DNA of 64,000 nucleotides from Paenibacillus arenilitoris (GCF_014705655.1 NZ_JACXIY010000040.1:1-64000), one strand, 5' to 3'. Shown: positions 25,103 through 34,960, counted from the first letter of the stretch. Notes: generated by a model not told the origin, from the sequence alone. Numbers and translations: made by a program.

Positions 25103-26683
25103 TTACGATTTTCCGCCAACCTCCATATTGCGGCCATGTCCGGCGACTTTCCGGAATATCGCGGATACGCTTGAAGCCTTCTCCAGCACAGTCCGGGCGA
25201 TTCCAAGCAAGTAACGGAATTCTTCCGTTCGGTGAAAAAGCACGACGTAGATGAGATTGACGAGCAGAAGGCAGATGAGACCTTGCAGCAGGAACCACGG
25301 CAGCGTATCTACCGGCAGCAGTCTGCCGACGGCGCCCGCTGTCAAGCAAACCGCGGTGCCAATTGCGGTATATTTGAAATAGTGAACGTAATAACGGCTA
25401 ACCGGCTCGCGGAACACCTTCTTATAGACAAGGAGAGGCGTATACCAGAAAGGAACGAGCAAAGCGCTCAACAAAGAGCCGAGGAAGATGCCGGCAATGC
25501 CCATCGCCTGCACGAGCGCAAACGAAACGCCCAGATTGACGACGGCTTGTATTAATGGGGTGAACCGGTCTTCATGGAAGATGCCTGCGGTCGTCTTCAC
25601 GGCGCTCAACGAATTGCGCATGCCTCGTTCATAGAAGCAAAGCACGAGCATCAGCAGCACGGCATGGCTCATTTTGTAGTCCGGACCGATCCATAAATCG
25701 ATGAGCGGACCGACCAGTAAATAGAGGCCGATGGCGAGCAGCGAATACAGCCAGAAATTGAGCAGCTGCGTGACTTTATAAATGCGGTATACGGCGTCCG
25801 GGCTTTCCTTGGCTATCAAATTGCCGAGGCTGTGATACATATTGGCAAACACCTGGTTCAGAAGCGTCCGGCATATATCGATCAGCATTTTATAGTTGGA
25901 GTAAAGGCCGACGGCAACAAGGCTGACAAAGGAGGAGATCAGAATGCTGTCCACGCCGAAAATAAAATAGTTGCCCACATTCTGCAAAATGATCGCCTTC
26001 ATGTTTTTTTTGAAATTCGCTTTCGTCTCTTCATCGAGCCCGACCTGCGCTTTCTGCTTTAAGAACGGATACCGCTTGTCGACGATTACAACGAGTATGA
26101 CTGACGTTACAATGGCAAACAGGCTCTCTAGTGCGAGATACAGGATGTAATTTTCCGTGAAGTGCAGGACGGCGATCTTCATGCAGGTCGATACGATGGC
26201 CGAGATTGAAAAAACAGCGGTCACGATATAATTTTTCTGGTTGACGTTCAAGAAGGAATGCTTGTAGACAAACAAATAGGGAGCGGCCGTATTGACGAGA
26301 AACAAGAGGTAAATGACAGTGAGATGCTCGACGTTCGTTTCCTTGATAAACAGCCCCAGAAACGGCATGAGTCCAAGCCCGAGCAGCATGACGACGCCCG
26401 CGATGATCAGGTATGCCCGCTTATACAGCCGCATCAAGGCCAATATTTTGGGCTGGTCGTTGTTCGCTACCGGCTTATACAGATTGTAGACGATGCTCGA
26501 GCCGATGCCGGCCTCCGCCAGCGTGAGCATAGCCAAAATACTTGTGAACAAGCCGTTGATGCCTAAATATTCGATGCCCAGGCTGTTGATGAACACCGTT
26601 CTCGAGACGAAGCTAAGCGCGGTAATGACGAGTTGGTTGCCCAGCCCGGCCGATATGTTGAGCAATGAACTTTTTACTCTCAT
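25103..26683 (-). CDS. Polysaccharide flippase (Wzx/MATE-like)
   Basis: The 526-residue integral membrane protein has 12 to 14 predicted hydrophobic segments and the N-terminal pattern NISAGLGNQLVITALSFVSR of oligosaccharide flippases. In EPS loci such a protein moves lipid-linked repeat units across the membrane before polymerisation. It corresponds in role to EpsK of B. subtilis. It is 24 bases from the gene upstream. Confidence 0.85.
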   Translation of the reverse strand: MRVKSSLLNISAGLGNQLVITALSFVSRTVFINSLGIEYLGINGLFTSILAMLTLAEAGIGSSIVYNLYKPVANNDQPKILALMRLYKRAYLIIAGVVMLLGLGLMPFLGLFIKETNVEHLTVIYLLFLVNTAAPYLFVYKHSFLNVNQKNYIVTAVFSISAIVSTCMKIAVLHFTENYILYLALESLFAIVTSVILVVIVDKRYPFLKQKAQVGLDEETKANFKKNMKAIILQNVGNYFIFGVDSILISSFVSLVAVGLYSNYKMLIDICRTLLNQVFANMYHSLGNLIAKESPDAVYRIYKVTQLLNFWLYSLLAIGLYLLVGPLIDLWIGPDYKMSHAVLLMLVLCFYERGMRNSLSAVKTTAGIFHEDRFTPLIQAVVNLGVSFALVQAMGIAGIFLGSLLSALLVPFWYTPLLVYKKVFREPVSRYYVHYFKYTAIGTAVCLTAGAVGRLLPVDTLPWFLLQGLICLLLVNLIYVVLFHRTEEFRYLLGIARTVLEKASSVSAIFRKVAGHGRNMEVGGKS

Positions 26684-26706
26684 TTGGATCTCCTATCTGA
26701 GCATCT

Positions 26707-27894
26707 CTACACGACCTTTGAATGGTTGTGGTGATTGACGACCCGAATGCAGAAGCCTTGCGTAAAAGGCAAAATATTGAACAGCATCGAATAGACGCCA
26801 ATGTCCTTCGTATCGCCTTGCGAGAAGTCGACGGCCCCGCTGCGCCGCGTCACCTTCATCAAATAACGGACGGCAAGGCTCGCGCCCCGCTCGCAGCTCT
26901 CGCGGATTTCCCCGATCTTCGAAGCTTGCAGCAGAAACCAGCCGAGCGTCGCGGTCGTGGAAGAATCGGGCCGCGATTCGCCGCGGGCGACCGACCAATT
27001 CCAGTTGCCGTCCGGCCGTTGGAAGTCGAGGACGCTGCCCGCGAACTTCTTGATCATCTCCTCGAGCACGGCCTTCGAGCCATGCCCGGCTGGCAGCTCG
27101 AGCCAGGCGTCCGCAAGACCGATCGCGAACCATCCAAGCCCTCTTCCCCAGCCGTACAAGCCAAGCGGCATCGCGCTATCAAGATGGTACGCGTGGCTCG
27201 GGATGTAATATTTCCCGTGCATTCCGTGCCGCTCGTATTCCTGCAGCTGCTTAACCGCAAGCGTTACGCACTCCTTAATGCCGTATCTGGTCCCGTAGGC
27301 GACGAGGAACGGGCAAATGAAACCGATCGTATCCACATACCGGTAATGCTTCATCGATTTGCGGTATTGCACGGTGCCGTCTTCGCCGATATGATCTCTA
27401 ATCAGCTCCCAAATCTCATCGAAAGCTTTCCTGTAGCGATTCACGTCCACGAAATCGAGCTTCATGACGGCATAGCCGAGGATCGCCGCGTCGATTTGCC
27501 CGGGCTTCTGCTTCCACCCGCCGGCAGCGTCGAATTTCGCGTTCAGAAACGTCCGGATCTCGTCTTCCGTCTTCCGGTCGCGGCTATGTCTCAAATATTC
27601 GTAAAGCCCCAGCAGCAGCGACGCCTCCTGCCAATGTTGAATGGCGCTCTTCGTATAGTTGCCGCGCAGCATATCGAGGACGACGAATCTCGTATTGTCG
27701 GTCACTTTGATTTTCGGCGTACGGTTCAGCCACTTCATCCCCGCTTTCGTTATCGAAGAATTCCAATGCTCCTTATCCTCGTATCGCCCGATATGAATTC
27801 TGCTCAGCCAATCCCGAAAAATCGGCGCGACGTCGATTAGAACGACGAGAACGGCCAGACCTAATAATAGCAATGCCGCGATTTCGAATAGCAT
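26707..27894 (-). CDS. Membrane-anchored GH88/GH105-like glycosidase
   Basis: This protein of 395 residues starts with one membrane helix (residues 1-24) and then resembles alpha/alpha-barrel unsaturated glucuronyl or rhamnogalacturonyl hydrolases. Examples are YVDTIGFICPFLVAYG, GWGRGLGWFAIGLADAW and FQRPDGNWNWSV. These enzymes hydrate unsaturated uronic acids made by lyases. Its presence in an EPS operon together with a beta-helix protein suggests trimming of the same polymer. GAGGTGG is 9 bases before ATG 27894; a TTG at 27900 is less likely. Confidence 0.65.
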   Translation of the reverse strand: MLFEIAALLLLGLAVLVVLIDVAPIFRDWLSRIHIGRYEDKEHWNSSITKAGMKWLNRTPKIKVTDNTRFVVLDMLRGNYTKSAIQHWQEASLLLGLYEYLRHSRDRKTEDEIRTFLNAKFDAAGGWKQKPGQIDAAILGYAVMKLDFVDVNRYRKAFDEIWELIRDHIGEDGTVQYRKSMKHYRYVDTIGFICPFLVAYGTRYGIKECVTLAVKQLQEYERHGMHGKYYIPSHAYHLDSAMPLGLYGWGRGLGWFAIGLADAWLELPAGHGSKAVLEEMIKKFAGSVLDFQRPDGNWNWSVARGESRPDSSTTATLGWFLLQASKIGEIRESCERGASLAVRYLMKVTRRSGAVDFSQGDTKDIGVYSMLFNILPFTQGFCIRVVNHHNHSKVV

Positions 27895-27912
27895 AAACAA
27901 TTACCACCTCGC

Positions 27913-29094
27913 TCAGCTGATCCAACGGTATAGCTTATCGATTTCTTGCTCGGTCCCGAGCGATTCCTTCTTCAAGTTGTCGACGAACCGGCTTCTAAGC
28001 CGCTCGTCTTCGAGGAGCCGCTTGATTCCGGCATACACGGCAAGGGCGTCCTGCTCCACGATGAGACCGTTCTGTTCATGAACGAGCTGGTCGTAAATAA
28101 CCTTGAAATTGGTCGAAACGATCGGCTTGTTCAATATTTTCGCTTCCGTAATCGTCAGGCAGCGCCCCTCGAACATGGAAGTTTGCACATAAATATCGCA
28201 ATGCTTGATATAGGGATACGGATTTTCTTGAAGCCCCGTCAGTATGACGGAATGCTGCAGCCCCTTCTCCGCAATCAATCTCGCAAGGCGATCCTTCTCT
28301 TCGCCGTCGCCGACGATGTACCATCTCACCTCGTAACCGTCCTTCACGAGCCGCTCGCATGCTTCGATCGCGAGCGGGAAGCCTTTCTGGTAATTAAGTC
28401 TTCCGACGGAGGCTACCGTAACCCCGCTTCGCGCGATATTCGTGTTGGCCGATGCCATATCGACGATCGTGGCCGGCGATACGATATTGTGCATGAGCTC
28501 CACCTTGTGGCCGAACAACGGGAACCGCTCCTTCAAAATCGTGACGCATTCTTCGGATACGGTGACGATTTTGTCCAGCTTGTCGAAGTAATCGTAATCG
28601 ATCCGGGGATCCATGCCGAGCTTGTCGTAATCGTTATGGATGAATCCGATTTTGACGGCTGCCTTTACCTTTTCGACGATGTAGTAGATCGGCGACTTCT
28701 CCAAATAGCCGAACGCGGCGTCATACGTCTTGGCGAGCGGCCGGAACGATCTCGCTACGTATTTCCATGCCCGCTGCTCGCGCCTCGCCGTGTTTTTCTC
28801 CGTCTTGAACACGTAGCCTGCGCCGATCCGCGACAGCGCGAGGTCGATTCTGCCCGCCTTCACGCAGCCGAGGGCGGCCGCTTTGATCGGCATGTCGAAA
28901 TAAGGATAGTCGTCCGGCGCATGCAGCACCGTAACTTCCTTCGGCAGTTTATCGAAAAACATCCCTTCGTGCTTGAATAAAAACAAATCAACCTCGTACT
29001 TGCCGTAATCGATCGCATGCAGCAAGGAAATGAGCGACTTCTCGGCCCCGCCGCAATGCAAATTGCTCATGACGAACAACAGTTTCTTCTTCAC
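27913..29094 (-). CDS. GT4-family glycosyltransferase
   Basis: The 393-residue enzyme has a GT-B fold with the N-terminal LLFVMSNLHCGGAEKSLISL and the C-terminal donor-binding region VASVGRLNYQKGFPLAIEA and TSMFEGRCLTITEAKILNKP, whose Glu residues contact the nucleotide sugar. It starts with GTG after GGAAGGACC. It is a close paralogue of the next two GT4 genes upstream. It should add one sugar of the EPS repeat at the inner membrane face. Donor and linkage are unknown. Confidence 0.85.
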   Translation of the reverse strand: MKKKLLFVMSNLHCGGAEKSLISLLHAIDYGKYEVDLFLFKHEGMFFDKLPKEVTVLHAPDDYPYFDMPIKAAALGCVKAGRIDLALSRIGAGYVFKTEKNTARREQRAWKYVARSFRPLAKTYDAAFGYLEKSPIYYIVEKVKAAVKIGFIHNDYDKLGMDPRIDYDYFDKLDKIVTVSEECVTILKERFPLFGHKVELMHNIVSPATIVDMASANTNIARSGVTVASVGRLNYQKGFPLAIEACERLVKDGYEVRWYIVGDGEEKDRLARLIAEKGLQHSVILTGLQENPYPYIKHCDIYVQTSMFEGRCLTITEAKILNKPIVSTNFKVIYDQLVHEQNGLIVEQDALAVYAGIKRLLEDERLRSRFVDNLKKESLGTEQEIDKLYRWIS

Positions 29095-29105
29095 GGTCCT
29101 TCCAC

Positions 29106-30299
29106 CTATCCAAGAAGTTTGTACAGCTTCTCAATCTCGCCCTCCGTCCCGAGCTGCAGCCGGGACAAATGGTCCGTCATCCGTTTCCGGGCCTCGCGGT
29201 CTTGAATCAGCCTGCCGATGCCGGCCGCTACGGAGTCGGCGTTCATCTCGACGATCAGGCCGTCGATACCGTCCTCGATCTGGTCCTTCGCCGTGCTGAA
29301 ATTCGTCACGACGATCGGTTTATTCAAAATTTTGGCCTCGTCGACCGCAATTGCTTTCCCTTCGAACCGGGACGTCTGCGCATAAATGTCCGCCTGCTTC
29401 AGGTAAGGATACGGATTCGTCCTGAGTCCGAGCAGCTTGAACCGGTCCGCCAAGCCTTCTTTCCTGATCAGCCCCGCCAGCTTCTCCCGCTCCTCCCCTT
29501 CGCCGATGATGTTCCACTGCACGTTATAACCGCGTTCGACCAGCCTTTTGCACGTTTTGACCGCCAGATCGAAGCCTTTCTGCGGATGCAGCCTGCCGAT
29601 GGATAAGATAATGAGCTCGTCGCCCTGCCTGTCGTACAAATCCTTTGCTTCTTTCTCTGCGAGCCTCCTGATGACGGATGGCGATACGATGTTGTGAATG
29701 ACGTTCACCTTATCGTTCTGGTTCGGAAACCGTTTCTTCAATACGCTCGCGCATTCGTCCGACACGGTAACGATATGGTCCAGCTGCTTAAAATAATGAA
29801 CGTCGAAATCGGGATCCATCCCGAGCTTGTCGTAATCGTTGTGAACCCAGCCGATCTTCTTCGCCGCGCTTACCTTCTCCACGCAAAAATAGATCGACGT
29901 CTTCTCCAGAAAACCGATGGCCGCGTCGTACCGTTTCTCAATCCGGTTCATCGCCCTGGCCATGTACTTCCAGCTTCCCTGCTCCCTCGTCCCGACGTTC
30001 GATTCGGTCCGGTTCACGACGCTGTACATAATCCGGCCGTAGGCAAGCGTTGGCTTGCCTCTCAGCAATAACCGCGGAACGGCGTCCCAGATCGGCTGCG
30101 AGAACCGCGTATACGATTCCGGCAGCGGCAGGATTCGAACGGCGTCGGGAACCATGCTCATGAACAGCCCTTCGTGGCTCAGCAGGAACAAATCGACTTC
30201 AAACTGCCCATAGTCGATTTGGGAGAGGAGGTTGATGAGGCTCCGCTCCCCTCCCCCGGCCGACAGGCTCGGCATAACGAACAGTAGTTTTTTTCTCAT
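29106..30299 (-). CDS. GT4-family glycosyltransferase
   Basis: The 397-residue protein is a paralogue of the preceding entry, sharing the N-terminal LLFVMPSLSAGGGERSLINL and the C-terminal SIGRLHPQKGFDLAVKT and TSRFEGKAIAVDEAKILNKP. The tandem arrangement and similarity over the full length indicate gene duplication followed by divergence. It is 11 bases from the next gene. Confidence 0.85.
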   Translation of the reverse strand: MRKKLLFVMPSLSAGGGERSLINLLSQIDYGQFEVDLFLLSHEGLFMSMVPDAVRILPLPESYTRFSQPIWDAVPRLLLRGKPTLAYGRIMYSVVNRTESNVGTREQGSWKYMARAMNRIEKRYDAAIGFLEKTSIYFCVEKVSAAKKIGWVHNDYDKLGMDPDFDVHYFKQLDHIVTVSDECASVLKKRFPNQNDKVNVIHNIVSPSVIRRLAEKEAKDLYDRQGDELIILSIGRLHPQKGFDLAVKTCKRLVERGYNVQWNIIGEGEEREKLAGLIRKEGLADRFKLLGLRTNPYPYLKQADIYAQTSRFEGKAIAVDEAKILNKPIVVTNFSTAKDQIEDGIDGLIVEMNADSVAAGIGRLIQDREARKRMTDHLSRLQLGTEGEIEKLYKLLG

Positions 30300-30306
30300 C
30301 CGCGCC

Positions 30307-31464
30307 TCATGCCAGCTCGCTTAAATATTCGACCGCTTTGTAGGACATTTGCTTAATGCGCGGAATCGTCGACTTAAGCCGGCTCTTTATCTCCGCCTCT
30401 TCCGACGCCATTTCCTCGAAATGGCCGATCAGCTTCGCGCTGTCCGAAATTTCGTCGATGCCGAGAACGAGCTTCTCCTCGCCGAAAATATCTTTGGCGA
30501 TCCCTTTCGACTTGACGCTGTAGCCGAGCACCATCGTTGGCACGCAATTGGAATAGGCGGCAATCGTCGCATGGGTCCGTGCGCCGATAAAAAACCGCAT
30601 CCGCGCGATGTAGCCTTTGTACTGGACCGCCGTCAAATGGTCCGGCAACAAAATAACGCGCCCGGAATGCTTGAGCTCGTTGTAGAAGCTCGTCAGCACC
30701 TCGTAATCGTTGTTGCCTTGGTAGATGACATGCGGCGTCAGCGCAACCGTCATGTCGGTCGTATTCAAAATATGATGGATGAGCTCCCTGACCGCTTCCC
30801 TGGACCTCTTATTGCGCTCCCATACGAGAGGGCTGAAATTAATGCCGATCGTATTCCCTTCCTGCCAACCGTCCGGCAAGGGCAGCTCCTCCTGCTCCAT
30901 CGTAAAGGCCGGGTCGGCGCACAGCTTGACGTTCGGCAGCCCCTTCTCCTTCAGCATGCCGTAAGTGAGCGACTCCCGAGCCAGAATCAAGTCGAACCGC
31001 TTCAAATCGTTCAGCTTCCGCTCGGACATGTCCTCTTCGCCGATCGAGCAGCCCCACAAAACAAGCTTCTTCCCTTGCGCTTTCACCCTGCGGTCGATCT
31101 CGTACCAATTCGGCTGTTCTCCATAGCAATAGTTATCGCCGCCGATCGAGAGGCATACGTCGACGTCCTTGATCCGGTTAATCGTCTTTTGCTCGATAAG
31201 CCCGAGCGCGTACGATTCGTCCTGGAGTATTTTATTTTGGAGCGCGGCAACGAGCCAAGGCACCGAATAGCGCTTAATGTCGGACCTAGAGCCGTCGTAT
31301 ATGCCGTCCAGCGCCGGGATGACCATATCGGTTTGCGGCTTTTCCGATGCCAGGTACACCTTGGCCCCGTTAATTTTTTCTTTAATGATCCTCGTAGAGG
31401 AGCGGACGATCGCCTCGCAGCCCCTGTTCAGGCTTCCCCCGTGCGCAAACATCATGATTTTCAT
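30307..31464 (-). CDS. Polysaccharide pyruvyl transferase family protein
   Basis: The 385-residue protein shows the pattern of the family that transfers pyruvate from phosphoenolpyruvate to sugars. It has the N-terminal FAHGGSLNRGCEAIVRS, the middle SIGGDNYCYG, and near the C-terminus FFIGARTHATIAAYSNCVPT. It is related to EpsI/EpsO in B. subtilis, which pyruvylate EPS. Pyruvyl groups make the polymer acidic. The start at 31464 follows GGGAGG. Confidence 0.8.
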   Translation of the reverse strand: MKIMMFAHGGSLNRGCEAIVRSSTRIIKEKINGAKVYLASEKPQTDMVIPALDGIYDGSRSDIKRYSVPWLVAALQNKILQDESYALGLIEQKTINRIKDVDVCLSIGGDNYCYGEQPNWYEIDRRVKAQGKKLVLWGCSIGEEDMSERKLNDLKRFDLILARESLTYGMLKEKGLPNVKLCADPAFTMEQEELPLPDGWQEGNTIGINFSPLVWERNKRSREAVRELIHHILNTTDMTVALTPHVIYQGNNDYEVLTSFYNELKHSGRVILLPDHLTAVQYKGYIARMRFFIGARTHATIAAYSNCVPTMVLGYSVKSKGIAKDIFGEEKLVLGIDEISDSAKLIGHFEEMASEEAEIKSRLKSTIPRIKQMSYKAVEYLSELA

Positions 31465-31492
31465 TGCGAATTCCTCCCGATTGCAATCAGAA

Positions 31493-32524
31493 TTAAAAAT
31501 TTCTCGATCGGCTGTACACCACTGCGGCAAGCAGCCCCGGCGTCAGTCTGGCTTTGACCATGAACAGCAAGCATTTCTCGTACCTGCCGATCGCATCCCG
31601 GCGTCCTTTCCAATAGAGCGGAAGCGCCGCCCTTACGTGCTTATTCGCGATCATCCGCTTCACGTAGCGGTACCTGCTTCGAAAGCTCATTTCCTTGCTT
31701 GGCTTTAAATAAATATAAATGTAGGAAAGCATGCTTTTGATCAGCCGGACCGACTTCAACTCGTTTACGTGCTCGGCGGGGAGCAGCCCGTCATAAATCG
31801 GAGGAGGATCGGACAGAAACACCTCGAGCGCTTTCCCGAAATAATCCTTCTCCCCGATGTTCCGGGTGGCGCTGCCGCTCACTTCCCTGTAGTAGTAACC
31901 CGAATAATTCAGGTAGAAGGCCGAAGCGGCATGCCCGAAAAACAGCATGTTAAACAGGCAGTCCTCGCCGAGAGCCACCTTCTCCGGAAACGCGACCCGA
32001 TGCCGCCTCAGGACGCTCAGCCGGTAAATTTTGTTCACCGCGGTATTCAGGTCATCCGTTTGAAGAAAATAAGGCATCATATGCTGCCGGATGTAATCCC
32101 GGTCCAATGCCGCATTCTCTCGAAACGGATACGCCGTGACGACCTTCGCGCCTTCGATCTCGCTCTCGAAGTTGGACACGACGACGTCGCAATCCCTTTG
32201 CGCCGCGGCGAGGTAAAGCGTTTCGTACATATCCGGCGCGATGTAATCGTCCGCGTCCACGAATCCCGCGTACTCGCCCGCGGCTGCCCGAAGACCCGCG
32301 TTCCTCGCGGCGCTCACGCCTTGGTTCTCCTGGGTAATGAGCTTAATCCGATCGTCACGCAGCCGGTAGCTTTCAATAATCAACCCGCTCTTATCCGTAG
32401 ACCCGTCGTCGACAAATATAAATTCGCATGCTTGAAGCGTCTGGCCGAGCAAAGACTGTACACAATCGGCTATATAGGGCTCCGCATTGTATACCGGTAT
32501 GATTACGCTGATCTTCACATCCAC
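31493..32524 (-). CDS. GT2-family glycosyltransferase
   Basis: The 343-residue enzyme has the GT-A N-terminus VKISVIIPVYNAEPYIADCV, the EFIFVDDGSTDKS motif and the FVDADDYI DxD-like metal site. The C-terminal 120 residues are basic and probably bind the membrane. The best start is GTG 32524 after GGGAGCG; GTG 32518 is an alternative. It adds a sugar of the EPS repeat. Donor unknown. Confidence 0.85.
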   Translation of the reverse strand: MDVKISVIIPVYNAEPYIADCVQSLLGQTLQACEFIFVDDGSTDKSGLIIESYRLRDDRIKLITQENQGVSAARNAGLRAAAGEYAGFVDADDYIAPDMYETLYLAAAQRDCDVVVSNFESEIEGAKVVTAYPFRENAALDRDYIRQHMMPYFLQTDDLNTAVNKIYRLSVLRRHRVAFPEKVALGEDCLFNMLFFGHAASAFYLNYSGYYYREVSGSATRNIGEKDYFGKALEVFLSDPPPIYDGLLPAEHVNELKSVRLIKSMLSYIYIYLKPSKEMSFRSRYRYVKRMIANKHVRAALPLYWKGRRDAIGRYEKCLLFMVKARLTPGLLAAVVYSRSRNF

Positions 32525-32546
32525 GGACTTGCCACGCTCCCGTCGC

Positions 32547-33743
32547 CTACGCCAGTAATTGATAAAGCTTATCCAACTCGCCGCCGTTGCCGTAGTCTTG
32601 ACCGTCAAGGTAGCGCGCCAGCCTCTTCCGCAGCTCTTCGTCGTGATAGAGACGCTCCACCGCGCGGGCGATCCCTTCCGGGCTAAGCTCGCATATGACG
32701 CCGTCGACGCCGTCCACCACTTGGCTTGCGGACGTCGCGTAATCGGTAATCACAATCGGCTTGCCGAGTATTTTCGCTTCCGTCACCGTGACGGCTTTGC
32801 CTTCGTACCTGGAAGGCTGCACGTAAAGGTCGCATTCGCGAATGAACGGATACGGATTCGTTTGTTTCCCGAGCAGGATGAAGCGCTCCTCCAATCCGTA
32901 TTGCGCGATCAGCTCCCGAATCATCCCTTCGTCGCCTCCGTAGCCGACGACGTACCAGGCGATCCGGTCATAGCCTCGATCGGCGAGATGCTTGCATGCC
33001 TTGACGGCCTGATCGATGCCCTTCGCATGGGACAGCCTCGCGACCGTCAGAAGCTTGAACCTTTTGTCCGCCTTCATGGCGTTGTCCGGATCGTTCTCCG
33101 CGGCCATGCCCTTCACGAACTCGGGCGACATAATATTCTCGATCACGGTTACTTTGGCGCTAAGCGAGCCGTATTTCGCCAGGAACGAAGCTTTGCAGGC
33201 ATCGGACACGGCGATAATATGATCGAATTTGTTCCACATTTTCAAATCCATGGCACGGTTCGTCTCCACGGTGGAGAAGTCCGTATGAATCCATGCGACC
33301 TTCTTGCCGGCCTTCACCTTCTCCGCCACGTAATAATGCGGCCATAAGTAGCTGATGGCGACGTCGTATTCCGTCTCCGTCTTCGGCAGGAACGGCAGCG
33401 CGTATTTCCACATGAGCTGCTGCTGGATATAACCCGGCTCTGCGATCCGCTTCCAGCTTCCGAGCAAACGCGCGTGAACGCGGGATAGAACCCGGGCGAT
33501 GCCGATCGGCAGCTGCCTATCCCTCAGCGTCTCTCCGATGCTCTTGCGAAACGTTGCGTATTCGGCGACCTCGCCCAGCAAATTGACGTTGCCGCTGAGC
33601 AGCGGCATGAAATCGCCCTGATGCCTGTAAAGCATCAGATCGACGGCGTGCGAGGCGTAGTCGAATTGGTCCAGCATGCCGGCCAGGCTCCGTTCGACCC
33701 CGCCTACCTCCATGTCGTAGGAAGCAACCAGTACATTTCTCAT
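32547..33743 (-). CDS. GT4-family glycosyltransferase
   Basis: The 398-residue protein is the third member of the paralogous GT4 group, with VLVASYDMEVGGVERSLAGM at its start and TVARLSHAKGIDQAVKACKH and PSRYEGKAVTVTEAKILGKP in the donor domain. ATG 33743 is chosen because GGGAG lies six bases before it; in-frame ATGs further upstream have worse sites. Confidence 0.82.
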   Translation of the reverse strand: MRNVLVASYDMEVGGVERSLAGMLDQFDYASHAVDLMLYRHQGDFMPLLSGNVNLLGEVAEYATFRKSIGETLRDRQLPIGIARVLSRVHARLLGSWKRIAEPGYIQQQLMWKYALPFLPKTETEYDVAISYLWPHYYVAEKVKAGKKVAWIHTDFSTVETNRAMDLKMWNKFDHIIAVSDACKASFLAKYGSLSAKVTVIENIMSPEFVKGMAAENDPDNAMKADKRFKLLTVARLSHAKGIDQAVKACKHLADRGYDRIAWYVVGYGGDEGMIRELIAQYGLEERFILLGKQTNPYPFIRECDLYVQPSRYEGKAVTVTEAKILGKPIVITDYATSASQVVDGVDGVICELSPEGIARAVERLYHDEELRKRLARYLDGQDYGNGGELDKLYQLLA

Positions 33744-33766
33744 CTTCATCTCCCGCTTCTTCTCGT

Positions 33767-34960
33767 TCATAGTCGGCCAAACTTGCTGATTCCCGTTTTC
33801 CGCCATGCCCATAGGAAAGGGCGGAGCGGAAAGTAGAGAAAGTGCAGAGGCTTCGGCAGGGGCAGCGTTTCCGAATCCTCGTGATAAGGAAACAGGAAGC
33901 TGGCGATAAACTGTATTTTTTGCCTGACGGTCATGAGGGAAAACAAGTAACGCTTATGGTAGCGGCTTATTTCCTCCGCCAATGGCGGCGTATGTAAATT
34001 GACCATGCGGTGGACATAGAACATCGCGTCCTCCGCGAGCCAGTGCGCTTTCCTGCCCGAGAGCAGCGGCTTCATCTCGTCCTGCAGCGGCAGCCGCAGC
34101 AATCTGGCGGCAAGCAGCAGCGCCTGCCCTCCGATATGGCTGTACTGGTGCTTCCGAAGCAGCCGGATCAATGCGGGCCAATCCAGCTTCTGATTCACCA
34201 GCTGCTTGATGTCGAGCAGCCAGCGCAGCCTGGACCAGCCGTGCCTCGCGCCGTGCGAGACGAGAAACATGAACAGATCCTCGCGACCCAAATAGTAAAT
34301 CGGCCGGTTGATGAGCGAGCTCTTCCGCCTCCGGCTCCACAGCTCGTTGAAGCCCGGTTCCTTCGACGGCGCCGGATTCAAGCGCCAATGCAGCTCGACC
34401 TTGATCCCTTTGTCCGGGTGGCGAAACGTCGTATGATGATGCCTCCATTTCCAGTCGTTCAGCACGGAGACGATATATTCGTCCTTCACGTAGCCGAGCG
34501 AGACGAGAAGCGCTTCGGCCCCGTTCAGCTGCCCCATCGGAATGAGCATGTCGAGGTCGCAGGAGGTGCGCAGCGAGACATCGCCGTACAAGTCGGCCGC
34601 AATGACCGGACCTTTGAGAAACAACGTTCGGATCCCGTTGTCCGAGAAGGCTTTCGACAGCTGCTCCATCTCTCCGCTAAGCGCGAGCATCTGCAGCGTA
34701 TTCCGGTAATAGTCCCGGTGAAACAGCTGCGCCACGAATGTCGGAATGTCAACCGAGCCGAGCTCGTGCAGCCTGCGCTTCACCGAAGGAAATACGCGGT
34801 GATGCCGCGCGAGCGCGATGAACCGGTCCCAGTCCGCTTGCTGCAGCAGCTCCTGATAGTCGAAGGCAAGATCCGCTTCATGATCCGCTGACAGGAACGC
34901 AAGGAGCAGCCTTAATTCATTCGGCAAATCTTCCATTTGTAGAGTGATGTCGTTATTCAT
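33767..34960 (-). CDS. Uncharacterised nucleotidyltransferase family protein
   Basis: The 397-residue protein resembles the NTP_transf_5 family (PF14907). The motif LFLKGPVIAADLYGD followed by SCDLDMLIP gives a plausible G...D-x-D metal-binding site near residues 115-140. The rest is helical. From memory, such proteins occur in both EPS and lasso or other RiPP clusters; their reaction is not established. AAGGAG stands six bases before ATG 34960. The gene has its own promoter with a SinR-type operator inside the EPS operon, arranged as in the lasso promoter. Confidence 0.7.
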   Translation of the reverse strand: MNNDITLQMEDLPNELRLLLAFLSADHEADLAFDYQELLQQADWDRFIALARHHRVFPSVKRRLHELGSVDIPTFVAQLFHRDYYRNTLQMLALSGEMEQLSKAFSDNGIRTLFLKGPVIAADLYGDVSLRTSCDLDMLIPMGQLNGAEALLVSLGYVKDEYIVSVLNDWKWRHHHTTFRHPDKGIKVELHWRLNPAPSKEPGFNELWSRRRKSSLINRPIYYLGREDLFMFLVSHGARHGWSRLRWLLDIKQLVNQKLDWPALIRLLRKHQYSHIGGQALLLAARLLRLPLQDEMKPLLSGRKAHWLAEDAMFYVHRMVNLHTPPLAEEISRYHKRYLFSLMTVRQKIQFIASFLFPYHEDSETLPLPKPLHFLYFPLRPFLWAWRKTGISKFGRL

